64,000 nucleotides of DNA from Mastigias papua (taxonomy: Eukaryota; Cnidaria; Scyphozoa; Rhizostomeae; Mastigiidae): positions 8,708,186-8,772,185 of the forward strand of contig OZ025270.1 in the NCBI GenBank assembly GCA_964019165.1, read 5' to 3'. Under the pieces are notes generated by a model that saw only the letters and a list, made by a program, of their open reading frames with translations, searched no databases and was not told where the DNA came from. Shown here piece after piece: positions 1-12,200 of this stretch. The translations under genes and the position numbers were made by a program. How positions within the stretch are numbered: the stretch's first letter is position 1; the number at the start of each line of letters is the position of its first letter.

Positions 1-3000
1 ATATTGTAGTATTGAACCATCTTCGAAAGTAAGTATTTGTGTCTGCCATTTACATACATACATATACGTACATACATACATCATTTATTTTATAATGCAG
101 GTTAGGAGAAAATGGCGGCCTCTAGATGGACGATGTAGACCTGCAACTTAAAATTGAAAAAAATAAAAGGAAAACTTAAAATTTACAATTTTTTAAAATT
201 TTGAAGTCAAACCTTAATAATATACGAAGTCGGCACGTCTGTTTCTTGCGCAAGCAGTTCCTCTGGAAAAATTTAGATTTCTTAATTTGTCTGCATCTTC
301 TTTAAGTTTTGTCCTAAAGATATCTTTACTATTTACTTGTTTCACATTGTTCGATATTTCATTCTAAACAAAAGTCCCCCTGTAGCTAAAAGTGTATCTT
401 TGGAATTCCGAGTTCAATCTTGTGACTTCAAATTTCCCTTCCTTGATTTTTGATTTTCTGAAGCCACTTCCCAGTCGCTGTTCATAATTTAGAATTTAGA
501 AAGTTTGCGTTCATTCGTAATTTATTTTTCTTGAATTAACAGCACAAACTGTCAATGTAGCTGGTAAGGTGACAGTCAATTTGTTGTAGCAAATCGCGAT
601 TTGATCGCAAGTGGAAAATGTGTTTTCTGAGCGTTCATAGATCAAAGAGAATTAAGTCGAAAGTTTTGTCTTGAAGTATTCGATCTTGAATCACGTCACC
701 GAATATCATCATATCTTGTGGTACTTTGTATCATCTTTTGTCTTCTTTTCGTATGCAATATTGTTAAAGACGACAATTGGACCGTGTTCCTTATATCCAG
801 CAAATGTATTATAGTCAACCTTCCTTACTGTATGCAGTTTGGTTGTAATTTAACTCTTTGTGACTTGAGCATGAGTCAATTATTCTATGGTTAGATCTGT
901 CTCATATTCTTATAAAGTCTCGCCTTGTGTTTGAGGTAATAGATCCATCACATGACCTGCCTGTGATCTCTTATTGGCTTGTAGATCGTGGTCTTCGTAC
1001 TGATGCGGTCTTGAATGACTTTCAGTTTTAGAACTTTCATTGGTTTGCTTCTCCCCCGAAGAGAGGGACTGATCATACTATGTAGTAAATAGAAGAATTT
1101 ATAGAAGATATAATGAGATCAGATTAGTGCTCTTAATTGAAAAGCTTCGTGGTCTCAAAAACTACTTTGATTGTATTCATTTTTGCTATTGACGACTGCT
1201 TAGGTCAGTGGCCTTCTCTATCCCTTCTTGCTTTTTGGAATATTTCTATTTCATCTAAAAATGTATTCGTTTTTAATTAGAGAAAGAAATTTCAACATAT
1301 TTACTCTCCGACCACACTGTGGTGAAGCTGGTCCGGAGCATCATTTGGTCTCTGCATTCATGCTGGCTGAGAACATTTCTCATGGCCTGCTTCTGCGAAA
1401 GGTTTGTTAGTAAACTTCTTAGTCACTGTTTGTCCTATTTTTATTATGTTTGCAATGTTTTCTATTTGCAAATTTGTGAATCTTTAAAGATTGCCGTAGT
1501 TTTTTCATTCGTAAATACTGCTCTTTTTGCACATTCTGCTGTTGCGATAGAATTACTTGTCTCTTTCAGCTAGTTACTCAGCTCCTTGTTATTTGCTATG
1601 GAAGGATGATAATTCTAAAGTAATATCAGCTCATGTGTTTGGCCTATCTCATTGCCCTGTTTACTTCACCTTAGGCTGTTCTAGCTCATTTGTTTGTAAT
1701 TAAAATTTGGAGCTTGCTCGATTGGATAATATAGTAGAAATTTTGTTTCACTGATTTTGCAGATTATATGCTGCTATTTTGAAATTTTGTTTCACAGATG
1801 TATAATAAAGATTGAAGATAGAATCAAGTCTACATTCATGTTTCGGCATATTTTTCTCTCTGGTCTAGTTATGAATCGTTCGTATTTCTCATTTCGTAGA
1901 TTCCAGCGTTACAGTACCTTTACTACCTTGCACAGATTGGCATTGCAATGTCTCCTCTTAGCAACAACTCGTTGTTTCTTAACTACCAGCGCAACCCACT
2001 CCCACAATACCTTGCAAGAGGACTGCTTGTTTCCATATCAACGGATGATCCTTTGCAATTCCATTTCACAAAGGTAGGCCTTCGTAGGCTTTTGTACATA
2101 TCCTAATGCAGTATACCAATTGGCCTAGAGGTCCTGGATTTATTTTTAACACTTCTAGTGCTTTGTATTTTCGATTTTTGTGATAAGTATTTCTGAACTA
2201 GATGCTTATCTGAATTCTTCACTACAATTGTCAGAAGGTAGATGAAAATACTACGAATGAAAGCAGATATATCCAGACCTAATGGGCCTTTTTCATACTT
2301 GATAGCCATTTAGCATCTTCAGTAGCTTGCAGCTTTCATATCAAGGAACAGCTACCATGTTGTTGGTGCATGATCCTTATGAGAAAAAGTAACATTTAAT
2401 TTGAAAAAGAGTGGTAATTTAAGTCAGGCAACCGGAATTATGAAGAGATGGTAATGCTGCGATTGTAAAAAATATTAGTACTAAAATTGGTTCTATTTTC
2501 AAGTTTCATTTCATGAATATGGTATTAAAATCTCCATGTACAGATCTCACAATAAAGTAATTTCTACCGGGAGGATTTACTGTGTTAACTAAGAAATACA
2601 ATGTTAAACGATTACTTCAAAAGTCGTAGCAATTTTTATCATTCATCTGTTAAAAGTAATTATTGTTGTCTCTCTCGCTTTCAGTCAATATGCCACCTCT
2701 TAACGGCTCGTTTTTATTTTATTAATCAGTGACTGTGCGTTTCCAGTTTCATTCAATGTTATACCACGGTCTGTTCATATCTTTATTCAATTGAGGTGGT
2801 TATATGCTGTTTTTGATCTTATGTTTATGATGGTCTTTTGCTTTGTAGGAGCCATTGATGGAAGAGTATAGCATTGCTGCCCAGGTTTGGAAGCTGAGTC
2901 CTACTGACATGTGCGAATTGGCGAGAAACAGCGTTCTGATGAGTGGTTTTGAGGATAAGGTCTGTTTTTGGTTTACTCTATTAGCCTTCGCTATCTTTGT

Positions 3001-5347
3001 GAACATAGCCACATTTTGTTCTCAACCAATGATCGAACTTGTTTACATCAAATTATTAACCAATAAGATGCTTCAATTTTTTACTTCTATCACGCCATTT
3101 TGAAACGGAGTGGCTGTGGAGAAATCACTACTCACAACTTTTCGCCGGGAAAAATTTACGTTCATGTACAGAGATGAGCTTTGACTGGCAACCTCATAAG
3201 TACATTCTGCATTTATATCGCGGAGTCCTAATCTGGGAAATAAATGGTTTCCAAAATATTCAACGTATCGAGCAGTGCCCATACAATTTTAGATAAATTT
3301 TCGTCTTTTTAGTTTGCTATGGAGATTTGTTGTCATGATTAGAAATAGCTGGCCTTCCCTACTCCTGATTGATTTGATAGTTAGCTTCTGAAAGAGCTTA
3401 CTGTCAAGACTTATAATTAATACATGAGCATTAGTTTTTGACTAGATTCTGCCAAATGACCTTCACCAGTAGGCCTAGTATACCTCCGAAACGTAGCAGA
3501 CACAGAATTACTGAAACTGAGCTGAAAAATTGTTTTATTGACTTCTTCTGTCCTACGTCAAATAACGAGCATTCTATCATCCCTTGTCAGCCACAATTAG
3601 CAACCGTTTGAAAAAGACCTCTCTTTCCTGTGGTCTATCTTCTAGTGACCAACTACCCAAACCCACTACAGGTGGTAACTACCAAAAGTTAAAGAAACAA
3701 GCCATTTCATTGTATTTTGTAGGACTTTCTTCAATGACTTTGAAATATAGGTCTTTCTAGGGTATACATTTTTTTGCTGGAGGCGATGCTGGTTATTCTC
3801 ATAATATTACTGTAAACTTTGCAAACCTGAATTTTATCTTTCCTATCTTTCCCTTGTTTTGATTAATGTTTTTAAGGGACCACCTTTAGGTGTGGACAGG
3901 ATGAAACCGGTTTTCTGAAGTTCCTGTAAATCCGTAGTAAACTGCTGTACTAAAATCCAGCAATTACCGCAATTCATAGACGGTCAGTGCTGCTTTCGTC
4001 TCAATATTTTGGTAGCAAGTTGCTCTTTGGCTGATATTTTTGTGATCTAGGTACACTTCTTTATGAGCCGTTTAAAAAGCGAAAGAAATGAAAACACAGG
4101 CTTTTTATACATAAAATATCACTTAAGCATTGCAGTAAATGCTTTCAGCCAAAACATTGGCCAAAGGGCTCATTGATGTTCAGATAGTAGCTGTGGTTTT
4201 TATCAACGTGTTGTAACTTTGTTTCAGTGGATGCCATATTGAATCAGCCACTGCAAACTTTTGTAAGGGGAGTTTATAAAAGGTAAGCAATGGGTGCTTG
4301 ATACGTTGAATATTTTGGAATTATTTATTTCTCAGGTTAGGGCTCCGCGATATAAATGTAGAATATACTTACGAAGTTGCCAGTAAAAGCTCCTCTCTGT
4401 ACATGAACGTAAATTTTTTCCGTTCCAAAAATTGAGTAGTGATTTCTCAACAGCCACTCCGTTTCAATATGGCGGCTCAATGAGAGATGTAAACAATGGA
4501 AGTATCTTATTGGTTATTAATTTGATGTACTGAATTCTGCTGATTGGTTGAGAACAGATTGTTGTTATGTTATCTTTGTGCCTATTTCTTGGAAAGTAAT
4601 ATAGTGAGTAGCACCACGGTACAGATCTGTGTGATCCCACTCTGTTGAGGCTTATGTGCGCCCAGAATATAGCCAAGCCAACTGAACGGAAGATAGTGGA
4701 CAAATCTTGATGGGTGTTAACGCGATCCCCAATTGGGGAATCCTCTGAGTTATGGGCAAATCAGAAAGTCAGGATCCCAATTGGTCAATTTTTCTGGAGG
4801 ATTCCTCAACTGGGCATCGCACTAGCAGCCAATCAAGATTTGTCCACAATACAAACTGAACAATAGTGACCGTAGAGGATGACCAAATAATGACCTGTGT
4901 CTGTTCATTGCATATATGATGAACCACTTCTTGACCAGCTTATCTTTCATCATTTTATATCGTCATTCTTATCGTTCACCACCTATAACATGTCATATGT
5001 CGAAGCTTTTGTGCTAAAATCTCCACATGATGACCTAGACTGTACTATAGTTATTTTCTGAAAGGCGGTCATATAACATAGGAAATTCATCTGCACCAGA
5101 CAACTTTGACACTTGATATCTTTTTATAAAGTTTTATAGAAGTAACATTATTCTGCTGGTTGATCCTGATTTTAGCCATCGATTTTCACATTTAATTCAG
5201 GTCAAACACCATTGGATTGGTGAAAAATTTCACTTGGAAGGACCAGAGGGCAATCATGTGTCCAGATCTAATGTTCCTGACATACGAATTTCCTACCGAT
5301 ACGAAACTCTTTTGGAGGAATTAAATATAATTTGTAGCAGAGCATAA
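1..5347 (+). CDS. AMPD2: AMP deaminase, C-terminal part (5' end outside window)
   Basis: AMP deaminase hydrolyses AMP to IMP and ammonia in the cytosolic purine nucleotide cycle. Exons read: <1-28, 1281-1401, 1900-2073, 2849-2959, 5201-5347 (stop TAA 5345-5347). All junctions are GT-AG and the phases agree (2, 0, 0, 0). Seen directly: VLNHLRK at the left edge, LRPHCGEAG and [10 protein letters not shown] in exon 2, PLSNNSLFL and the deaminase signature STDDP (zinc/active-site region) in exon 3, [18 protein letters not shown] and [13 protein letters not shown] in exon 4, and GPEGN and [14 protein letters not shown] in exon 5. These match the vertebrate AMPD1/2/3 C-terminus nearly collinearly. 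About 194 residues are present; the N-terminal two thirds lie left of the window. The tail after the last conserved block is short, ending within about 8 residues. The last intron (2.2 kb) holds a long-TIR element. Which paralogue it is (AMPD2 or AMPD3 type) is inferred; invertebrates often have one gene. Confidence 0.93.
29..1280 (+). other. AMPD intron, no other feature
   Basis: GT-AG intron (GTAAGT donor at 29, AG acceptor at 1279-1280) between the first two visible exons. I see only AT-rich unique-looking sequence here and a short CATA-rich run near 50-80. No conserved coding block was found on either strand. Confidence 0.7.
3017..4556. mobile_element. Long terminal-inverted-repeat element in last AMPD intron
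   Basis: Bases about 3017-3291 reappear inverted at about 4284-4556. The outer ends both read as a TGTTCTCAACCAAT block, and the arms share the AACGGAGTGGCTGT block and the TACGTTCATGTACAGAGA block in opposite orientation. Arms are about 270 bp and imperfect (estimated 80-85 % identity, with small indels); the interior is about 1 kb and contains no long open frame. This is the structure of a non-autonomous DNA transposon or foldback element. Superfamily is not assigned: I could not define a clean target-site duplication. Confidence 0.7.
4696..4846. mobile_element. Short MITE-like inverted-repeat element
   Basis: The sequence starts GTGGACAAATCTTGA and ends with its exact reverse complement, TCAAGATTTGTCCAC. 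Inside these ends a second pair of complementary blocks flanks the centre (GGGGAATCCTC against GAGGATTCCTC). It is about 151 bp long with no coding capacity. It lies in the last AMPD intron, just right of the larger TIR element. Confidence 0.65.
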
Positions 5348-5455
5348 TTTGTGTACATTTTTCTAGGATATTTTTATTGCATATATTTGCTATACCGCAG
5401 ATTTGCTATTCACGCATATGACGCGATTTCTGGCAGCAATCCGTTTTCACACCTC

Positions 5456-6540
5456 AGGCCCGTAGACAGCTGAACCGGATGTGGGGGGTACAGATGTAGA
5501 AGTCAAGCTAGAATCCTTCGGGGGGGGGAGCGTTACATGTTAAACATAAGTATGTTCCAAAATAGTGGTTTTCATATGCTTTCTGATGAAAATTGGGGTC
5601 TGGGGGCCTGCCCCCAGAAAAAGTTTTTGAAAGTAACGCCCTCCAGAACGTCAGAAAACGCCCTTTTGCAGAATATAATGTAGCAGTTTCCCTCATTGAT
5701 TTTCATGCTAAGATGGAGAAACTGGCTCCTTTGCACTCTTCTTTTTATAAGAACCAGTAGAATTGAGGTTCAGGCTAGCTGTTCTTATTTTTTGCTAGAT
5801 TTTTGAGGCTGAATTGTTCGTAAAATTTGTTCTTTAATTTGTGGGGTGTAGACTATTTAGATATTAGACAATATGCAAGACAAAATTAGATGCTTATGAA
5901 ACAGGTATTATTTTTACGAGGGAATGACATTTCATGTTAATATATTATTGGACAGTGTATGCATCTTTGTGCAGAAATACATTTTACGATAGTACTTCAG
6001 CCTCAATTTGTTTTTAATTTCCCAACAATCTTGAGGCTGTTGGTTTTGTAAAATTGTTCTTATAAAAAAGGAATGAACCTAGTTTCATCGAAATTTGAAG
6101 ATTTAAAGCGACAAAGGAAAAAGCTAAACCGTCTTTTCTCTCTGGTACTACTTGCATGTACACCCATGATAGAGGCAAAACTATCTCTTACCAACACATT
6201 GAAGAAAAGGCATTTCGCACCCTCAGATATCTGGCATGGGCTACATGGAATGCACTCAAAAGTAACAATGCCTATTTCCTAAAAGGGTTGCCATCTACAC
6301 AAGCAGAAACTCTTAGACACTCTTACAACACTCGTATCGTCACTGAAAAAAGGTTAACAGTTTGTCTGTCAACAAAATCAAGATATCTGCATGCCATATA
6401 TCTGTGTTATGGTGCTTCTAGGTTCAAGATTGGGTAGAACTTAACTGAAAAATGATTAAAAAGAAGAGTGTAGCATACTTCTATATACAACCTTGGTGAT
6501 TTATTAGGGGGCAAAGCCCCCCTGCCCCCAGTGTCTACGG
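5456..6540. mobile_element. Possible DNA transposon relic with short TIRs
   Basis: The left end CAGGCCCGTAGACA at about 5456 and the right end TGTCTACGGGCCTG at about 6532-6545 are inverted copies. G-rich runs sit next to both ends (5461-5530 and 6509-6530), a layout often seen in invertebrate non-autonomous elements. The interior of about 1.06 kb includes two overlapping short frames (6073-6282, 6156-6437) that could be decayed coding sequence. No clear target-site duplication was found. Alternative: chance similarity of two copies of a short repeat. Confidence 0.4.
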
Positions 6541-6568
6541 GCCTGCACCTGCAACCGATTGTGTAGAT

Positions 6569-6857
6569 CACATGTGTCAAACTCAAAGCCCGTGGGCCAC
6601 ATGCTACCCCCCATATCATTTTGTGTGGCCCTGGAGAACTTGTGCGTGATTCTGAGGATGTTTCGTGATGATGTGCAATGTGACCTGTGAATGAGGGTGG
6701 TGAGAAAGCATCTATTAACTTTAATAAGTACAGAATGAGTTATCTAGCAATATTATAAGATGTAGTTTCTGTCCATCTCGCCCTTTCTGTCCACCTGGTC
6801 CTTTCAGGCCACCCATAAGGCTGATGTGGCCCTCGGTGAAACAGTTTGACACCTGTG
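6569..6857. mobile_element. hAT-like non-autonomous element with 8-bp TSD
   Basis: The left end reads CACATGTGTCAAACT and the right end AGTTTGACACCTGTG, which are inverted copies with small mismatches. Immediately outside lie GTGTAGAT (6561-6568) and GTGTAGAA (6858-6865), an 8-bp direct repeat with 7 of 8 matching, as expected for hAT-family insertion. The interior has GGGCCACA and GTGGCCC blocks, familiar from widely dispersed hAT-derived repeats in animals. It is about 289 bp long with no coding capacity. Confidence 0.6.
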
Positions 6858-7599
6858 GTGTAGAAAGTTAGACATTATCCGCTAATAGCATTCACTATGT
6901 TTTCAATTTTTAAAGCAAAAACCATATAGTTTTATATTTATGCTAATATCAGGTGCACGCATTTTTTTCTAAGAAACAGGTTATAAGAAACGGTAGCCTC
7001 AATTTTTTCGAAAGGTAGGAAACTAAGCTACGAAACTTTTATAATTTGCAGTTTTATTTCTCCGAGTTGACAGTCGAAACAGTCTTGACATTGAACATCA
7101 TCGTACATTGCAACACTACATTTGACATGCAGTTTGCATTCATTCTCGGTAAATTGCACACTCAAGAAGTTTCGATTTAAAAATTTGTTGTGACTTCAAC
7201 TTGACATTGATAAAGTTCAATGAGCTTAACTGTTTACAGATCTCAACAGAGTTAGTCATTCTAGGAAAACAAAATTCCTTGATCACTGTGTTAGGGCTCT
7301 ATTTCAGAATTGAAAATCGATTACAGTTGACAAGACAGGAAAGGACATTCTTTGCAGTTCAGCAGTCTGTCTATCCTATTAACCTCGAATTTGAATGCAA
7401 GCAGTGCCCACTTAATGAAGTACATGTATGTTCTTTGGCCAAAAGTGTGATGGAGAAGAAGCAGAAATCTCTGCTATCCTTGGGCTTCACCAAGAAAATT
7501 CATTACCTAAGAAATTCAAAATGGCAAGAAAATTTAAGAAACTGCCTACCAGCACCGGACCTTAGTTTCTTATAAAAAAGTACATGTAATGAAACTATG

Positions 7600-7795
7600 A
7601 CCCCGTCTGCATTGTATCAGATCACTTTTTGTTCCGCTACAAAAGTTATATTCAAATAGCTTGCCGTTTACACACGCGCAAGTGATTCGGTACAAACCAT
7701 GTTCGATTAACCGTTGCAGCTTCCGGTACAGTAAGTGCAGCTGCCTGGAACAGGTTCTGAACCGGAAAAAGGTGATCCGTTACAGTATAAACGAT
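7600..7795. mobile_element. MITE-like repeat with imperfect TIRs
   Basis: The left part (CTGCATTGTATCAGATCACT) and the right part (GGTGATCCGTTACAGTATAA) are imperfect inverted copies over about 30 bp, and the centre is GC-richer than its surroundings. No open frame. I could not define a target-site duplication. Confidence 0.4.
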
Positions 7796-8639
7796 GTATA
7801 AATCATGCCCAAGTTTAATTAGCTATTTATTGATTGCTTAGATTGTACTTTTGCATTGGACGTTTTGATCATGCTTGCTTTCTTCAAAGTAACATTAATT
7901 CAGGTAGTCTTCAATTAGCCAATTGTACCAAGATTTGTCTGTGTTTATCACTATTATTTTTGTAATACGTACAGTACTCGTTAAAAGTCCTTGGGACACT
8001 TAGACAAACTGATAAAAAACCACAGTCCTCTACATATTGTCATCGTTACAACATACACGCACCCCCGTCTCCCTGGAACAATGTTGGTTCGTCTATGCGA
8101 TACTTAAAGTTGGCGTGCAGGTGGCATTTCCCTATCGTCGCGTGCATTTCTCCCAAAAACCAACGTTATTGGTGTGGTTCTATGACATTGTAATACTGCA
8201 GCTCACTGAAGATCAATTTCCAATGGCTACATCAGTACTTCGCTCCGACCATCAAGCCACATGCAGATAGTTCACTATAGCCTTACAATTTATACTAGTA
8301 TCATGTAACCAACAGAGAATCCATGTTTCTTCCCTGAATTCACGCTTTTTCTTCAGCATTCATACCACTCAAAACTATCTGCTCAAAACTACTGCAATCA
8401 AAGATAGCGATACAATATTATATTTTCCTGCAGCATCAAAGAACTACCACTTCATCCATTCTTCACGGTAGTCACGTTCCTTCAACCAATAACAAAGTGC
8501 TACTCTCTACCACTATGGATTCAACTGGAATTGCCGTACCTTCCTTGTTGAGAAAACCCTACTCAAAGACCACACTACATTCATAAGGTTATACCATTAT
8601 TATACCTACCACAACTATACTGCTAGAAAATATTCAGCT

Positions 8640-9095
8640 TATAAAGATTACAGTCATACATCTTCTTCGACACTCATATTCCTCAGAACTGCTCCATTTT
8701 CAATGGTTATAGCCTTACAATTTCTTCCACAATCATATTACTTAAAACTGCTCCATTTTCAAAAGTTATAGCCTTACAATTTCTTCCAAAATCATGTTGC
8801 TTAAAACTGCTCCATTTTCAACAGTTATAGCCTTACAATTTCTTCCACAATTATGCTACTTAAAACTGTTCAACTTTGAGAGTTATAGCCTTACAATTTC
8901 TTCCACAATCATGTTACTTAAAACTGTTCCTTTTCCAAAAGCTATAGCCATACAATTTCTTCCACAATCATGTTGCTTCAACTTGCTGCATTTTCAACAC
9001 TTATATAGCTTTACAATTTCTTCACAACTTGTGTTACTTATGTTACTAAAACTGTTCAACTTTCAAAGTTATAGCCTTACAATTTCTTCCAAAGT
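8640..9095. repeat. Degenerate ~59-bp tandem repeat
   Basis: About seven units of 58-62 bp, each carrying TTATAGCCTTACAATTTCTTCC followed by CAATCATGTTACTTAAAACTG-type sequence with 10-20 % variation. A more decayed copy of the core is seen near 8276. The core TTATAGCCTTAC is shared with the 107-bp satellite that starts about 200 bp downstream. Confidence 0.75.
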
Positions 9096-9280
9096 TAGTT
9101 AATCAGTGTCACTTTTGGGTCACTTTTAGGGAAACATGAAAAGACTATAGCCCTACTTTAAGCCCACACTTCATTAATTTTCATTACCCTTCAATCACGA
9201 TTCAATTTCAATCCGTAGACAATTTACGTCATTTTCCGGTACGGTATCACCGCTATCGCCTCCACTTCTACCTATATTAA

Positions 9281-12200
9281 CTTCATTTTCATCACTTTTC
9301 AATCTGCAATCAACATCAATCAATTTCAATTTTGGTCATTTTTCGGCAAAATACCAAGGTTATAGCCTTACTTTTTGGCCAAAAATCGCTTATTTTCATC
9401 ACTTTTCAATCTGCAATCAAAATCAATCAATTTCAATTTTGGTCATTTTTCGGCAAAATACCAAGGTTATAGCCTTACTTTTTGGCCAAAAATCGCTCAT
9501 TTTCATCACTTTTCAATCTGCAATCAAAATCAATCAATTTCAATTTTGGTCATTTTTCGGCAAAATCCCAAGGTTATAGCCTTATTTTTTGACCAACAAT
9601 CGCTCATTTTCATCACTTTTCAATCTGCAATCAGAATCAATCAATTTCAATTTTGGTCATTTTTCGGCAAAATACCAAGGTTATAGCCTTACTTTTTGGC
9701 CAAAAATCGCTCATTTTCATCACTTTTCAATCTGCAATCAAAATCAATCAATTTCAATTTTGGTCATTTTTCGGCAAAATCCCAAGGTTATAGCCTTATT
9801 TTTTGACCAAAACTCGCTCATTTTCATCACTTTTCAATCTGCAATCAAAATCAATCAATTTCAATTTTGGTCATTTTTCGGCAAACTACCAAGGTTATAG
9901 CCTTACTTTTTGGCCAAAAATCGCTCATTTTCATCACTTTTCAATCTGCAATCAAAATCAATCAATTTCAATTTTGGTCATTTTTCGGCAAAATACCAAG
10001 GTTATAGCCTTACTTTTTGGCCAAACTCGCTCATTTTCATCACTTTTCAATCTGCAATCAAACTCAATCAATGTCAATTTTGGTCATTTTTCGGCAAAAT
10101 ACCAAGGTTATAGCCTTACTTTTTGGCCAAAAATCGCTCATTTCCATCACTTTTCAATCTGCAATCAAATTCAATCAATTTCAATTTTGGTCATTTTTCG
10201 GCAAAATACCAAGGTTATAGCCTTACTTTTTGGCCAAAAATCGCTCATTTTCATCACTTTTCAATCTGCAATCAAATTCAATCAATTTCAATTTTGGTCA
10301 TTTCTCGGCAAAATACCAAGGTTATAGCCTTACTTTTTGGCCAAAAATCGCTCATTTTCATCACTTTTCAATCTGCAATCAAAATCAATCAATTTCAATT
10401 TTGGTCATTTTTCGGCAAAATACCAAGGTTATAGCCTTACTTTTTGACCAAACTCGCTCATTTTCATCACTTTTCAATCTGCAATCAAAATCAATCAATT
10501 TCAATTTAGGTCATTTTTCGGCAAAATACCAAGGTTATAGCCTTATTTTTTGGCCAAAAATCGCTCATTTTCATCACTTGTCAATCTGCAATCAAACTCA
10601 ATCAATTTCAATTTTGGTCATTTTTCGGCAAAATGCCAAGGTTATAGCCTTACTTTTTGGCCAAAAATCGCTCATTTTCATCACTTTTCAATCTGCAATC
10701 AAAATCAATCACTGTCAAGTTTGGTCATTTTTCGGCAAAATACCAAGGTTATAGCCTTACTTTTTAGCCAAAAATCGCTCATTTTCATCACTTTTCAATC
10801 TGCAATCAAAATCAATCAATTTCAATTTTGGTCATTTGTCGGCAAAATACCAAGGTTATAGCCTTACTTTTTGGCCAAAAATCGCTCATTTTGCATCACT
10901 TGTCAATCTGCAATCAAAATCAATCAATTTCAATTTTGGTCATTTTTCGGCAAAATACCAAGGTTATAGCCTTACTTTTTGGCCATAAATCGCTCATTTT
11001 CATCACTTTTCAATCTGCAATCAAAATCAATCAATGTCAATTTTGGTCATTTTTCGGCAAAATACCAAGGTTATAGCCTTACTTTTTGGCCATAAATCCC
11101 TCATTGTCATCACTTTTCAATCTGCAATCAAAATCAATCACTTTCATGTTTGGTCATTTGTCGGCAAAATACCAAGGTTATAGCCTTACTTTTTAGCCAA
11201 AAATCGCTCATTGTCATCACTTTTCAATCTGCAATCAAACTCAATCAATGTCAATTTAGGTCATTTTTCGGCAAAATACCAAGGTTATAGCCTTACTTTT
11301 TGGCCAAAAATCGCTCATTTTCATCACTTTTCAATCTGCAATCAAACTCAATCAATGTCAATTTTGGTCATTTTTCGGCAAAATACCAAGGTTATAGCCT
11401 TACTTTTTGGCCAAACATCGCTCATTTTGCATCACTTGTCAATCTGCAATCAAAATCAATCAATTTCAATTTTGGTCATTTTTCGGCAAAATACCAAGGT
11501 TATAGCCTTACTTTTTGGATAAAAATCGCTCATTTTCATCACTTTTCAATCTGCAATCAAAATCAATCACTTTCAATTTTGGTCATTTTTCGGCAAAATA
11601 CCAAGGTTATAGCCTTACTTTTTGGCCAAACATCGCCCATTTTGCATCACTTGTCAATCTGCAATCAAAATCAATCAATTTCAATTTTGGTCATTTTTCG
11701 GCAAAATACCAAGGTTATAGCCTTACTTTTTGGATAAACATCGCTCATTTTCATCACTTTTCAATCTGCAATCAAAATCAATCAATTTCAATTTTGGTCA
11801 TTTTTCGGCAAAATACCAAGGTTATAGCCTTACTTTTTGGCCAAAAATCGCTCATTTTCATCACTTTTCAATCTGCAATCAAAATCAATCAATTTCAATT
11901 TTGGTCATTTTTCGGCAAAATCCCAAGGTTATAGCCTTATTTTTTGACCAAAACTCGCTCATTTTCATCACTTTTCAATCTGCAATCAAAATCAATCAAT
12001 TTCAATTTTGGTCATTTTTCGGCAAACTACCAAGGTTATAGCCTTACTTTTTGGCCAAAAATCGCTCATTTTCATCACTTTTCAATCTGCAATCAAAATC
12101 AATCAATTTCAATTTTGGTCACTTTTCGGCAAAATACCAAGGTTATAGCCTTACTTTTTGGCCAAACTCGCTCATTTTCATCACTTTTCAATCTGCAATC

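Larger units (their letters stand above)
5348..9280. other. Intergenic region rich in transposon relics
   Basis: No gene is recognised between the AMPD stop and the satellite. Open frames at 6073-6437 and 7201-7575 (124 codons) show no family motif I know and no splice context; I treat the 7201-7575 frame as unproven. The space holds the inverted-repeat elements listed separately (about 5456-6540, 6569-6857, 7600-7795) and the degenerate repeats at 8.6-9.1 kb. Confidence 0.6.

Noticed and set aside
7201..7575. 124-codon + strand frame as a gene
   Set aside because: No recognisable family motif, no intron context, and it lies in a region of decayed transposons. Kept only as an unproven frame.
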